From positions 1 to 41,795 of the IMG/VR virus record IMGVR_UViG_3300034521_000087: a DNA stretch of 41,795 nt; one strand, 5' to 3'. Under the pieces are notes generated by a model. That model ran no database searches. It saw only the letters and a program-made list of their open reading frames with translations, and had not been told where the DNA came from. The DNA is from a virus. A program made the position numbers and the translations under genes. Below, in pieces: positions 15,722 to 22,246 of the stretch (its first letter is position 1; every line of letters begins with the position of its first letter).

Positions 15722-16396
15722 ATGAAAACTATCCAGGAAATCAGGCGGTTAAACGCCAGAAAATTGAGAGATGGTGTTGGCGGTAATACTTACTTTGCTA
15801 ACATGATCGATCGCGAGCCAACCCAGACCAGCAGGTTCATGGGAGAAGGTGCCACCAAAGGTATTGGTGACACTATGGCCAGACACATCGAAAAATGTTT
15901 CGATCTTCCTCAGGGGTGGTTAGATACAGAACATCAAACGACTAATGTTGCAAAAGAACCTGATGTTTCCGACACTAATAGAAACATTACTATGGTTCCC
16001 GTTATATCCTGGGTGCAGGCAGGAGCATGGACCGATTCTGGTTATGCTGAGGTAGATTTGAATAGTGTTGAAACCTATCCTTGTCCCGTGCCATGCGGGC
16101 CTATGACATATATCCTGCGTGTAATTGGAGACTCAATGATCGACGAATATCGTCCTGGCGATATGATTTTTGTCGATCCTGAGGTCGCTGCAACGCATGG
16201 TGATGATGTCATAGCCCTAATGCATGATTCTGGTGAGACAACATTTAAAAGGCTTATAGAAGACAGTGGTGCAAAATTTCTCAAAGCATTGAACCCTAAC
16301 TGGCCTGAGCCATACGTCAAGATTAATGGTAATTGCTCAATAATTGGTACTGTAGTTTTCTCAGGAAAGCCCAGAAGATACAGACATAAACCTTAA
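15722..16396 (+). CDS. cI: CI-type phage repressor with S24 autoprotease domain
   Basis: Maintains lysogeny and is cleaved in the SOS response. The 224 residues include an N-terminal helix-turn-helix (residues about 1-65). The C-terminal LexA/CI fold carries cleavage site A100-G101 (WVQAGAW), Ser138 in GDSMID and Lys176 in ETTFKR. I choose ATG 15722; a TTG at 15707 lies inside the operator/promoter. There is no Shine-Dalgarno sequence, in agreement with a leaderless PRM transcript. A strong terminator follows. Confidence 0.93.
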   Translation: MKTIQEIRRLNARKLRDGVGGNTYFANMIDREPTQTSRFMGEGATKGIGDTMARHIEKCFDLPQGWLDTEHQTTNVAKEPDVSDTNRNITMVPVISWVQAGAWTDSGYAEVDLNSVETYPCPVPCGPMTYILRVIGDSMIDEYRPGDMIFVDPEVAATHGDDVIALMHDSGETTFKRLIEDSGAKFLKALNPNWPEPYVKINGNCSIIGTVVFSGKPRRYRHKP

Positions 16397-16407
16397 TTTT
16401 TCACAGT

Positions 16408-16431
16408 AAACCTGCTTCGGCAGGTTTTTTT
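16408..16431 (+). terminator. intrinsic terminator after cI
   Basis: Stem AAACCTGC / GCAGGTTT with TTCG tetraloop followed by a T run. It separates cI from the PL promoter that begins 5 bases later. Confidence 0.85.
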
Positions 16432-16435
16432 ATGC

Positions 16436-16463
16436 TTGACAATGTACCTTGGCGGTACATAAT
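16436..16463 (+). promoter_or_regulatory. PL-type early promoter with embedded CI/Cro operator
   Basis: Perfect -35 TTGACA (16436-16441), 16-base spacer, -10 CATAAT (16458-16463). Between them is TGTACC-N5-GGTACA (16443-16459), with the same arms as OR 15688-15704. It drives the plus-strand early region from the structured leader to int. Confidence 0.85.
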
Positions 16464-16465
16464 GT

Positions 16466-16693
16466 ACCTACAAGCAACAGCGAACAGGCAGGACGCCCAC
16501 GAAGTAGCCGCCGGTGGCGTATGAATGACCGGATGATTCGCTGACAGGTATCTTCGGGAGGGGTTGCGGTTTGGGGTGACTACCAATCCAGCGCGCTCAC
16601 CTGGTGAACACGGTCCAGTCCAACCCACTGGCACCAGCTATGAAACACCGTAGGGTTGCCAGCCAGTCACTGGCACCCCGCCCGAAGATACCT
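16466..16693 (+). ncRNA. structured PL leader, candidate C4-type antisense RNA locus
   Basis: Starts at the PL transcript 5' end. CAGCGAA (16479-16485) pairs with TTCGCTG (16537-16543), enclosing nested GCC/GGC stems. AGGTATCTTCGGG (16546-16558) is fully complementary to CCCGAAGATACCT (16681-16693). GAACAGG (16482-16488) is complementary to CCTGTTC (16746-16752), in antiparallel order. Further hairpins lie between (CAACCC 16621 with GGGTTG 16653; TGCCAG 16657 with CTGGCA 16670). P1/P7 c4 antisense RNA uses two such short complementary tracts to block the downstream icd/ant mRNA; the same logic is proposed here. No N gene is present in the leader. Confidence 0.5.
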
Positions 16694-16811
16694 ACCACCG
16701 CGCCTGATGTGGATAAAAGCAGGCCAAAGCAATAAGAAATTCATCCCTGTTCTGGCGGCCCGGTGTTTTCCCGTGTATTTCCGGCAACCGCCAGCCTTTT
16801 CAGGGGACAAC

Positions 16812-16901
16812 ATGCAAGCGCACTCCTTCACTTACCAGTTATGGGTGACAGGTGTTAAACGGCGGAGTGCGCTTGCAGTTGTGGTGAAGTGCAGCCCTTA
16901 G
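16812..16901 (+). CDS. small Icd/Ash-like leader ORF
   Basis: ATG 16812 after AGGGGAC gives 29 residues (QAHSFTYQLWVTGVKRRSALAVVV...). The same frame is open from 16656, and the upstream part (PVLAARCFPVYFRQPPAFSGDN) also looks coding, so the product may be longer and start at a non-ATG codon. The text resembles the N-terminal part of Icd/Ash-type cell-division-inhibitor proteins found downstream of C4-like RNAs, but stops early. Low certainty. Confidence 0.4.
   Translation: MQAHSFTYQLWVTGVKRRSALAVVVKCSP
16813..16877. repeat. 14-bp perfect inverted repeat over the leader ORF
   Basis: TGCAAGCGCACTCC (16813-16826) and GGAGTGCGCTTGCA (16864-16877), loop 37 nt. The stem would begin one base after the A of ATG 16812, so the RNA hairpin would bury the start codon of the small ORF. 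No T tract follows. Confidence 0.7.
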
Positions 16902-17032
16902 AGGTAACCAGAAGATAAGCATCTGGCGCCACAACCCAATCACGTAGCCAGCGTGGTACCAGGAAGTAAGAAAGCTGTGTGTAGTCTTGGCGGTACCAGG
17001 GTCTTCAACCTGACAAAAGGGGGACGAAGATA

Positions 17033-17191
17033 ATGTTCTACCTCGGTACCGCCCTTTTTACGAAACAGACAAGGGCATCACCGGGCGACGGGCTCATAAC
17101 CCAATCCACCCGGGCGGTTGCAGCCGCAGGTGCTCTTGTCTGTTTTGTGGAGAAACTAACTGGCGGTCGCTACCGCCAACTCGAGGGTTAA
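17033..17191 (+). CDS. small early ORF, unknown
   Basis: A 52-residue ORF from ATG 17033, with AGGGGGA upstream, to TAA 17191, 4 bases before the next gene. It has a hydrophobic middle (AVAAAGALVCFVEKL) and a basic end (GGRYRQLEG). GGCGGTACC (16989) and GGTACCGCC (17045) flank its start as an inverted repeat. The spacing and ribosome-binding site favour a real gene. I do not recognise it. Confidence 0.45.
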   Translation: MFYLGTALFTKQTRASPGDGLITQSTRAVAAAGALVCFVEKLTGGRYRQLEG

Positions 17192-17195
17192 AACG

Positions 17196-17567
17196 ATGAG
17201 TAATGACCGCATGACCGTAGTGCCCGATTTCCTGGGCGAACTGGATGCCGGCGTGTTCATGAACAAGATCGCCGCAGCGCTGAATACCACCGCGCTCGGC
17301 GTTCTGAACAACGGCAACAAAGGCAAGGTAGTCCTCACCTTTGATTTTGAGCGTATGGGTAACTCCGTCGAAGAGAAGCGCGTCAAGATCAAGCACAAGC
17401 TGAACTACAGCACCCCGACGCCACGCGGAAAAGCGTCCGAAGAGGACACAACCGAAACCCCTATGTGGGTCAACAAAGGCGGGAAGCTCACCATCCTCCA
17501 GGAGGATCAGGGGCAACTGTTCGGGATCACCGGCGCGGTGGACGGAAAGCTTAAAGCGGCTCAGTGA
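17196..17567 (+). CDS. conserved phage protein, YfdP-like position
   Basis: A 123-residue soluble protein (NDRMTVVPDFLGELDAGVF, ALGVLNNGNKGKVVLTFDFERMGN, KHKLNYSTPTPRGKASEEDTTETPMWV, GQLFGITG). GAGGG lies 9 bases upstream of ATG 17196. It directly precedes yfdQ and yfdR homologues, matching the yfdP-yfdQ-yfdR order of the E. coli CPS-53 prophage. Homology to YfdP itself is inferred from position. Function unknown. Confidence 0.75.
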   Translation: MSNDRMTVVPDFLGELDAGVFMNKIAAALNTTALGVLNNGNKGKVVLTFDFERMGNSVEEKRVKIKHKLNYSTPTPRGKASEEDTTETPMWVNKGGKLTILQEDQGQLFGITGAVDGKLKAAQ

Positions 17568-17623
17568 TCCGCAGCAACAAATTCACTGATACCACTTCGA
17601 TCATCAGTTAATAAGGAATTTCT

Positions 17624-18451
17624 ATGTCTCAGTTAGACAACGGCACATTTCAGCAGGTAAAAGACCTGGTTCTTTCTGGCTACCATCTGAATGATATTCA
17701 GGGTCTGGCATGTCCAACCGCATTGTTACCTCAAGGAACCAGCGTTGAAAGCCTCGAGCGTTTTTCTCTTGAGCGTTTCCGCTTTCGCGGAGCAATGACC
17801 ACGACCAGCATTGACGACTTCGCTCGTTACTCGAAGGGCTACGCCAGCGCCTACGAACCCGCCCGTTGCTTTATTGACGCTGACAATATGACCGCCAGAT
17901 CGGTATTCAATATCGGCTCCCTGGACAACCCAGGACATGCCGATAACGTTGCCGCAATTACCCTGAAGAAAACAGCCCCGTTCCGCGCGCTGCTGCAGAT
18001 CGATGGTGAACGCCTGAAGCAAAAGCAAATCGCCGAATGGCTGGAAGACTGGAGCGATTATCTGCTGGCGTTCGATGCAGATGGCAATACGATGCAGATT
18101 TCCCAGGCGGCCCAGGCTGTACGCCGTATCACTATCCAGCAGGCAACCCAGCAGGATCATGAAACGGGTGACTTCGCAGGTAAACGTTCACTCATGCAAA
18201 GCGTCGAAGCCAGCAGCAAAGATGTCATGCCGGTGGCGTTCGAGTTCAAGTGTGTGCCGTATGAAGGGCTTGGCGAGCGCCGCTTTAGTCTGCGTAACAG
18301 CCTGCTGACTGGTGATGAGCCGTGCTTTGTTCTGCGTATCGTCCAACTGGAAGCCCAGGAAGAAGCGATCGCCAACGAATTTCGCGATCTGCTGATCAGT
18401 AAATTCGACGGTGAATCAGTAGAAACCTTCATCGGTAACTTTAAAGCGTAA
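17624..18451 (+). CDS. yfdQ: DUF2303 protein (YfdQ family)
   Basis: A 275-residue cytoplasmic protein with the YfdQ family signature (SLERFRFRGAMTTTSIDDFARYSKGY...CFIDADNMTARSVFNIGSLDNPGHADNVAAITLKKTAPF...FEFKCVPYEGLGERRFSLRNSL). AAGGA precedes ATG 17624. Its role in the phage is not established. A hairpin of 8 bp follows the stop, and yfdR lies downstream. Confidence 0.88.
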   Translation: MSQLDNGTFQQVKDLVLSGYHLNDIQGLACPTALLPQGTSVESLERFSLERFRFRGAMTTTSIDDFARYSKGYASAYEPARCFIDADNMTARSVFNIGSLDNPGHADNVAAITLKKTAPFRALLQIDGERLKQKQIAEWLEDWSDYLLAFDADGNTMQISQAAQAVRRITIQQATQQDHETGDFAGKRSLMQSVEASSKDVMPVAFEFKCVPYEGLGERRFSLRNSLLTGDEPCFVLRIVQLEAQEEAIANEFRDLLISKFDGESVETFIGNFKA

Positions 18452-18463
18452 TTGCTCAGCATT

Positions 18464-18487
18464 AAATCCCCGGCGCCGCGGGGATTT
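18464..18487 (+). terminator. hairpin between yfdQ and yfdR
   Basis: AAATCCCC (ggcgccgc) GGGGATTT, an 8-bp perfect stem 12 bases after the yfdQ stop. It is followed by ATTGAAG, so it is a weak terminator or a processing/stability element. Confidence 0.5.
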
Positions 18488-18582
18488 ATTGAAGCGTAAT
18501 TCCTTTATATATCGCCATCTGGCGAGGGATTCGTGCAACCAAAAATCGTGCGGTGCAGCGCACCAATTAAGGAGAACTAACG

Positions 18583-19122
18583 ATGAGTTTTATCCAGACT
18601 CTTTCCGGTAAGAAGTTCGATTATATCAACTCCACCATTGACGATATTGATATCGAGGATATCGCCGGTGCGCTTTCAAATATCTGCCGCTTCGCGGGAC
18701 ACTTGCCGGATTTTTACAGCGTGGCGCAGCATTCCGTTCTGTGCAGTCAACTTGTGGCGCCAGAGTTCGCCTTTGAAGCGCTGATGCATGATGCCGCAGA
18801 GGCGTACTGCCTGGACATCCCTGCCCCGCTGAAAGCGTTGTTGCCGGATTACCGCCTGATCGAGACGCGAACAGACCAACTGATCCGCCTGAAATTCGGC
18901 CTGCCGCTCGACGAGACATACCTCGTTAAATATGCCGACCTGACCATGCTAGCAACCGAACGCCGGGATCTGGATATCGACGACGGTTCCATATGGCCGA
19001 TTCTGGAAGGTATTCCACCAACGGATTTATTCGAAATTCATCCTTTGCGCCCCGGCCAGGCCTTCGGCCTGTTCATTAACCGGTTCAATGAACTGATGGA
19101 GCTGCGCCAATGCGCCGCCTGA
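18583..19122 (+). CDS. yfdR: HD-domain phosphohydrolase (YfdR family)
   Basis: A 179-residue protein with HD-superfamily metal-binding residues: H in GHLPDFYSVAQHSVL, the HD pair in EALMHDAAEAYCLDIPAPLK, and a later D in VKYADLTMLATERRDL. YfdR is related to 5'-deoxynucleotidases, so action on nucleotides or dNMPs is likely. AAGGAG lies 7 bases before ATG 18583. The end overlaps the next ORF by 13 bases. Confidence 0.9.
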   Translation: MSFIQTLSGKKFDYINSTIDDIDIEDIAGALSNICRFAGHLPDFYSVAQHSVLCSQLVAPEFAFEALMHDAAEAYCLDIPAPLKALLPDYRLIETRTDQLIRLKFGLPLDETYLVKYADLTMLATERRDLDIDDGSIWPILEGIPPTDLFEIHPLRPGQAFGLFINRFNELMELRQCAA

Positions 19123-19286
19123 AAGTAAAAGAGCTCGTTGCGGAGGCGCATGCCTCCGTACCGGAACTACCAGCAAAGCATGGGCGGCTTATGAAAGAGG
19201 TCGCAACACGACTGGAAGCAACCTATGCAGCGTTAACCGAGTCACTGGCTCGGCTGGATCAGCAACGTGAAGGTAATGCGCAATGA
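19110..19286 (+). CDS. small helical early protein, unknown
   Basis: A 58-residue ORF (RRLKVKELVAEAHASVPELP, MKEVATRLEATYAALTESLARLDQQ) starting inside yfdR and ending in an ATGA overlap with the next gene. It is mostly helical, probably coiled-coil in its second half. The overlaps on both sides place it in the translationally coupled early operon. No family recognised. Confidence 0.7.
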   Translation: MRRLKVKELVAEAHASVPELPAKHGRLMKEVATRLEATYAALTESLARLDQQREGNAQ

Positions 19287-19534
19287 CCGTATTCGAATAC
19301 GTCCAGGCTCATCCCAATACCACCAGCGATATTGCTAAAGCGCTGCACAGAAGGACACCTGTCGTGGCCGGCGCACTATCGCAACTCTACACCACTGGCC
19401 ACATCGTAAAAACTGGCGTTCGTGGTGGCGCACCAACATACCGCGTCAACGATCTGCCATTCGGTTGCAGTAATCCTCTGACGCTGATGTTTAACCAGCT
19501 TTTACTGGCAGTTCGCCAGGAGGCCGCCCAATGA
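19283..19534 (+). CDS. winged-helix-like small protein
   Basis: An 83-residue protein. Residues 1-55 (FEYVQAHPNTTSDIAKALHRRTPVVAGALSQLYTTGHIVKTGVRGGAPTYRVN) read as a compact winged helix with recognition helix and wing, typical of phage accessory regulators. It starts at ATGA overlap and ends at ATGA overlap, so it is in the same operon. The target is unknown. Confidence 0.72.
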   Translation: MTVFEYVQAHPNTTSDIAKALHRRTPVVAGALSQLYTTGHIVKTGVRGGAPTYRVNDLPFGCSNPLTLMFNQLLLAVRQEAAQ

Positions 19535-19983
19535 GCAACATCGACAAACAGGCGCTGCGTGAAGCGGCTGAGAAGGCGACAAAAGGTCAGTGGGTTGTTG
19601 AGTTCGACGATGAGATTTACGCCACTGATGGCGTGAACAATGAGCAAATAGCCATGGTGTTCAGTGAAAACGGAGCGCGTGATGCTGCGTTCATCGCCGC
19701 CGCCAGCCCAGAAACCGTGCTGGTGCTACTGGATGAGCTGGAAGCCGCAGAACATACCTCAGCAGTAGACCATGAAGCGGCGTGTTCTTTGGTCGAGGAA
19801 AACGAGGAGCTTCAACGGCGCATAGCAGAACTGGAGGCGCGCACCGTGAAACTACCGGAGCCTATTAGCGTTTTGCATCGACGAGATTTCAATGATGCGC
19901 ACCGAGCTATTTACGCATATCCGGAAGCAGAGGTTGACGCTGCATTAGCCGCCGCTGGCATCGGTAAGGGGGATCGAGCATGA
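19531..19983 (+). CDS. Ead/Ea22-like protein
   Basis: A 150-residue protein with the N-terminal Ea22/Ead signature (DKQALREAAEKATKGQWVVEFDDEIYATD, ARDAAFIAAASPETVLVLLDELE), followed by a coiled coil (LVEENEELQRRIAELEAR). Such genes fill the int side of PL operons in lambdoid phages, are non-essential, and are often mosaic. Function unknown. Coupled to both neighbours by ATGA overlaps. Confidence 0.82.
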   Translation: MSNIDKQALREAAEKATKGQWVVEFDDEIYATDGVNNEQIAMVFSENGARDAAFIAAASPETVLVLLDELEAAEHTSAVDHEAACSLVEENEELQRRIAELEARTVKLPEPISVLHRRDFNDAHRAIYAYPEAEVDAALAAAGIGKGDRA

Positions 19984-20288
19984 AACCAGCTAACTTAGCA
20001 CCAGTTTACTGTGCTCTTTACCCAGCTCTGGCAGAGATAGCGCGTAAGCATGGTTATGCCATGGCAATTCACGGGACGATGGCGCGTGACTTTGATCTGA
20101 TTTGCATCCCCTGGGTAGAGACTCCATCAAAACCAGAGGAAGTCGTTGCAGAAATCACATCGACCTATGCGACTACCGATATCACCAACCCCGGTTACAA
20201 GCATCACGGTCGCCTTGCGTACTCAGTATGCTTTGGGTTTGGTGAGTTCTTCGCTGACCTGTCATTCATGCCGATCGTTGAGGGCTAA
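19980..20288 (+). CDS. conserved small phage protein, unknown
   Basis: A 102-residue protein (VYCALYPALAEIARKHGYAMAIHGTMARDFDLICIPWVETPSKPEEVVAEI...GYKHHGRLAYSVCFG). The HGTMARDFDLICIPW stretch resembles the Gly/Asp-x-Asp pattern of minimal nucleotidyltransferase folds. This is suggestive only. It is widespread by appearance in PL operons. It overlaps the Ea22-like gene. Confidence 0.7.
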   Translation: MKPANLAPVYCALYPALAEIARKHGYAMAIHGTMARDFDLICIPWVETPSKPEEVVAEITSTYATTDITNPGYKHHGRLAYSVCFGFGEFFADLSFMPIVEG

Positions 20289-20291
20289 CTC

Positions 20292-21710
20292 ATGACCACT
20301 ATTACCAGAGAACGCCTGACAAAAATTCTGATTGAGACGATGTCGTTAATCAAAGAACGTTCTTCCCGTACTGGCGACGCGTCCGGAATAAGCACGGAAG
20401 TAAACGCCTCGCTTTTTGCTGAAGTTACACGCATGGCGCTGGCATCGCTTACCGCAAAGCCCGTTCTTTACGCAGCAGAGGAAACGCTTGCTTACGCTAA
20501 TATGGGTGAGCTTCACCTTACCTGTTTATCAGAGCCAATGGGTGACGCGGTTATTCCCCTATACACTACCCCTCCAGTGCAGAGAACGCCGGATATGACT
20601 GACTTCCGTCCCTGCCCGTTCTGCAACTCACCAGTGAAATGGTGCGGAGAAAACAGCGTGGATCCAGAAGATGACCACGCTTGCCACCACATCCAGTGTA
20701 CAAACCCTGAATGCGGCGCTGATTTTGATTTCACCAATACCGGCGACGACCTGCTTCCTGATGATCCCGCTATTCTTGACGCAATGACAACCACTGAGCT
20801 TCTGCAGCCGCTACGCGCAATATGTAAAAGCAGGTTTAATCGTCGCACCACCACGCCTGCGCCGGTAGTGCATCAGGAACCAATCGCATGGCTTAACGAT
20901 GCGTATTTAGCCAGAGGAGTGGTTGACGGAGAAGCAGGTAATGAAGATGCAGGTCCAGGGTATATCCCTGTTTATCGTGAACCTCTCCCACTCAAATCGC
21001 CGGTATCAGTGCCTGATGAAATGACGTTCGAGGAGGTCTCGCACCCTCACAATTTTGATTGCAATACACAATACGCGTACCAGCAGGGCTGGAACGCCTG
21101 CCGCGCCGCCCTGTTTCAGGGCAGCCAACCTGTAAGTTATCGTGATGAGTTGCCAGAAGAAAAAGGCGCATCGCTCCAACTGCGTAATTTAATCCGGCAG
21201 CGCCATGCTGAATGGTCTGATGCCACGTTCGGAAATGTTGGCCCTGTTGGTCCACTTAAGCACCTGTCGAAAGAGGCGCTGGAAGCCGCTGCCGAACCTG
21301 ACGATCTCAGCGAGTGGGCTGATATGCAGTTACTGTTATGGGACGCCCAGCGGCGCGCCGGTATCAGTGACGGTGAAATCACAGCGGCAATGGAAGAAAA
21401 GCTGCAGGTGAACATGGCGCGCCAGTGGCCTGAGCCGAAGGACGGTGAACCACGACTACACATTAAGGAAGCTGGCAACTCTCCGGTGATTCCGGATAGT
21501 TCGGAGGATACAAAGCGCCTTAACTGGCTTGATGCGCAAAACAAGAGGCTGAATGAGTATTACGGAACATCGTACGGTTGGAAATTTGACGCGAATTTCC
21601 AGAGGAACGCAATGATGCTCAATGACAGCAATTATCCGGTTATGACAGTTCGCCAAGCTATTGATCAGGCTATCGCATCAGCTCCGCAGCAGGAGGTAAA
21701 TCGTGAATAA
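20292..21710 (+). CDS. mosaic early protein with zinc knuckle and DUF550 (dATP/dGTP pyrophosphohydrolase-like) domain
   Basis: A 472-residue protein apparently assembled from several phage modules. Residues 1-95 are an accessory N-terminal domain (VLYAAEETLAYANMGE). About 104-150 is a zinc-ribbon of restriction-alleviation (Lar) type (CPFCNSPVKWCG...CTNPECGADF). About 195-280 is a second accessory segment. About 295-400 is DUF550 (LIRQRHAEWSDATFGNVGPVGPLKHLSKEALEA...DLSEWADMQLLLWDAQRRAG). A last segment (TKRLNWLDAQNKRLNEYYG) is another Ea-type module. The DUF550 part is related to MazG-like dATP/dGTP pyrophosphohydrolases; activity is inferred. Confidence 0.8.
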   Translation: MTTITRERLTKILIETMSLIKERSSRTGDASGISTEVNASLFAEVTRMALASLTAKPVLYAAEETLAYANMGELHLTCLSEPMGDAVIPLYTTPPVQRTPDMTDFRPCPFCNSPVKWCGENSVDPEDDHACHHIQCTNPECGADFDFTNTGDDLLPDDPAILDAMTTTELLQPLRAICKSRFNRRTTTPAPVVHQEPIAWLNDAYLARGVVDGEAGNEDAGPGYIPVYREPLPLKSPVSVPDEMTFEEVSHPHNFDCNTQYAYQQGWNACRAALFQGSQPVSYRDELPEEKGASLQLRNLIRQRHAEWSDATFGNVGPVGPLKHLSKEALEAAAEPDDLSEWADMQLLLWDAQRRAGISDGEITAAMEEKLQVNMARQWPEPKDGEPRLHIKEAGNSPVIPDSSEDTKRLNWLDAQNKRLNEYYGTSYGWKFDANFQRNAMMLNDSNYPVMTVRQAIDQAIASAPQQEVNRE

Positions 21711-21939
21711 ATCTGAACTACTTCAGAAAATTTCAGCACTTGCTTCAGAGTGCCACGCGCTAGGATGTGAACTTGATATTGGTGACGAACGGACAGAAGC
21801 TTTCGAAATATATGAAGTCCTTCGTCGGTTACAGCGTTTCGGATCTGCCAGTGAAATGTTGGCTGCAACCAACCCACTCTTGTCTCCAGGGATTCCAAAT
21901 GATACGGATTGGGTCGATTTTGACGCTGATGATGAATAA
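21703..21939 (+). CDS. small acidic early protein, unknown
   Basis: A 78-residue protein with GTG start 21703 and AGGAGG 6 bases upstream, overlapping the mosaic gene by 8 bases. Helical N-terminal half (NKSELLQKISALASECHALG, EIYEVLRRLQRFGS) and a very acidic tail (DWVDFDADDE). No family recognised. Last gene before xis. Confidence 0.6.
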   Translation: MNKSELLQKISALASECHALGCELDIGDERTEAFEIYEVLRRLQRFGSASEMLAATNPLLSPGIPNDTDWVDFDADDE

Positions 21940-21998
21940 ACCAAAATCGAACTTTGCTGAAATGGATACCGACCACCAGCACTGATAATTGATGTTAC

Positions 21999-22018
21999 AG
22001 CCCGGGTGCAGCCGGGCT
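21999..22018 (+). other. stem-loop just upstream of xis
   Basis: AGCCCGG / CCGGGCT, 7 bp, loop GTGCAG, 16 bases before the xis start, with the xis ribosome-binding site GGAG directly after it. No T run. It could affect xis translation or be an RNase processing site. Confidence 0.4.
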
Positions 22019-22034
22019 AAGTGGAGAAACAGCC

Positions 22035-22244
22035 ATGGCAAAGCTAATGAAGGCGAGTCAATGGGGACGCCGTGAATTTACCAATGACTCAGTTCCTGAC
22101 AACCGAACTATTAGACGTTGGGTCGAGAATGGTTTACTCATGGGACGTATCGTGGACGGTTCTGTTTTTGTCTGCGAAACAGAAAAATGGGGTGTCGACT
22201 CAATGGTTAGTCAAGTAGTTCGCCAGTTAATTAATGAGGGCTGA
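22035..22244 (+). CDS. xis: excisionase
   Basis: A 69-residue basic DNA-bending protein (KASQWGRREFTNDSVPDNRTIRRWVENGLLMGRIVDGSVFV), with a MerR/Xis-like winged helix. It lies directly upstream of int with a 2-base gap. GGAG precedes ATG 22035. It directs int to excise the prophage. Confidence 0.88.
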   Translation: MAKLMKASQWGRREFTNDSVPDNRTIRRWVENGLLMGRIVDGSVFVCETEKWGVDSMVSQVVRQLINEG

Positions 22245-22246
22245 CC

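Noticed and set aside
16466-17032. N-type antiterminator gene in the PL leader
   Set aside because: No Arg-rich ORF with a ribosome-binding site is visible. An HK022 put-like RNA was considered, but no similar structure is found in the short cro-cII interval of the PR transcript.
17094-17516. 140-codon minus-strand ORF
   Set aside because: Antisense to the YfdP-like gene, which has a good start and fits the operon.
17726-18160. 144-codon minus-strand ORF
   Set aside because: Antisense shadow of yfdQ.
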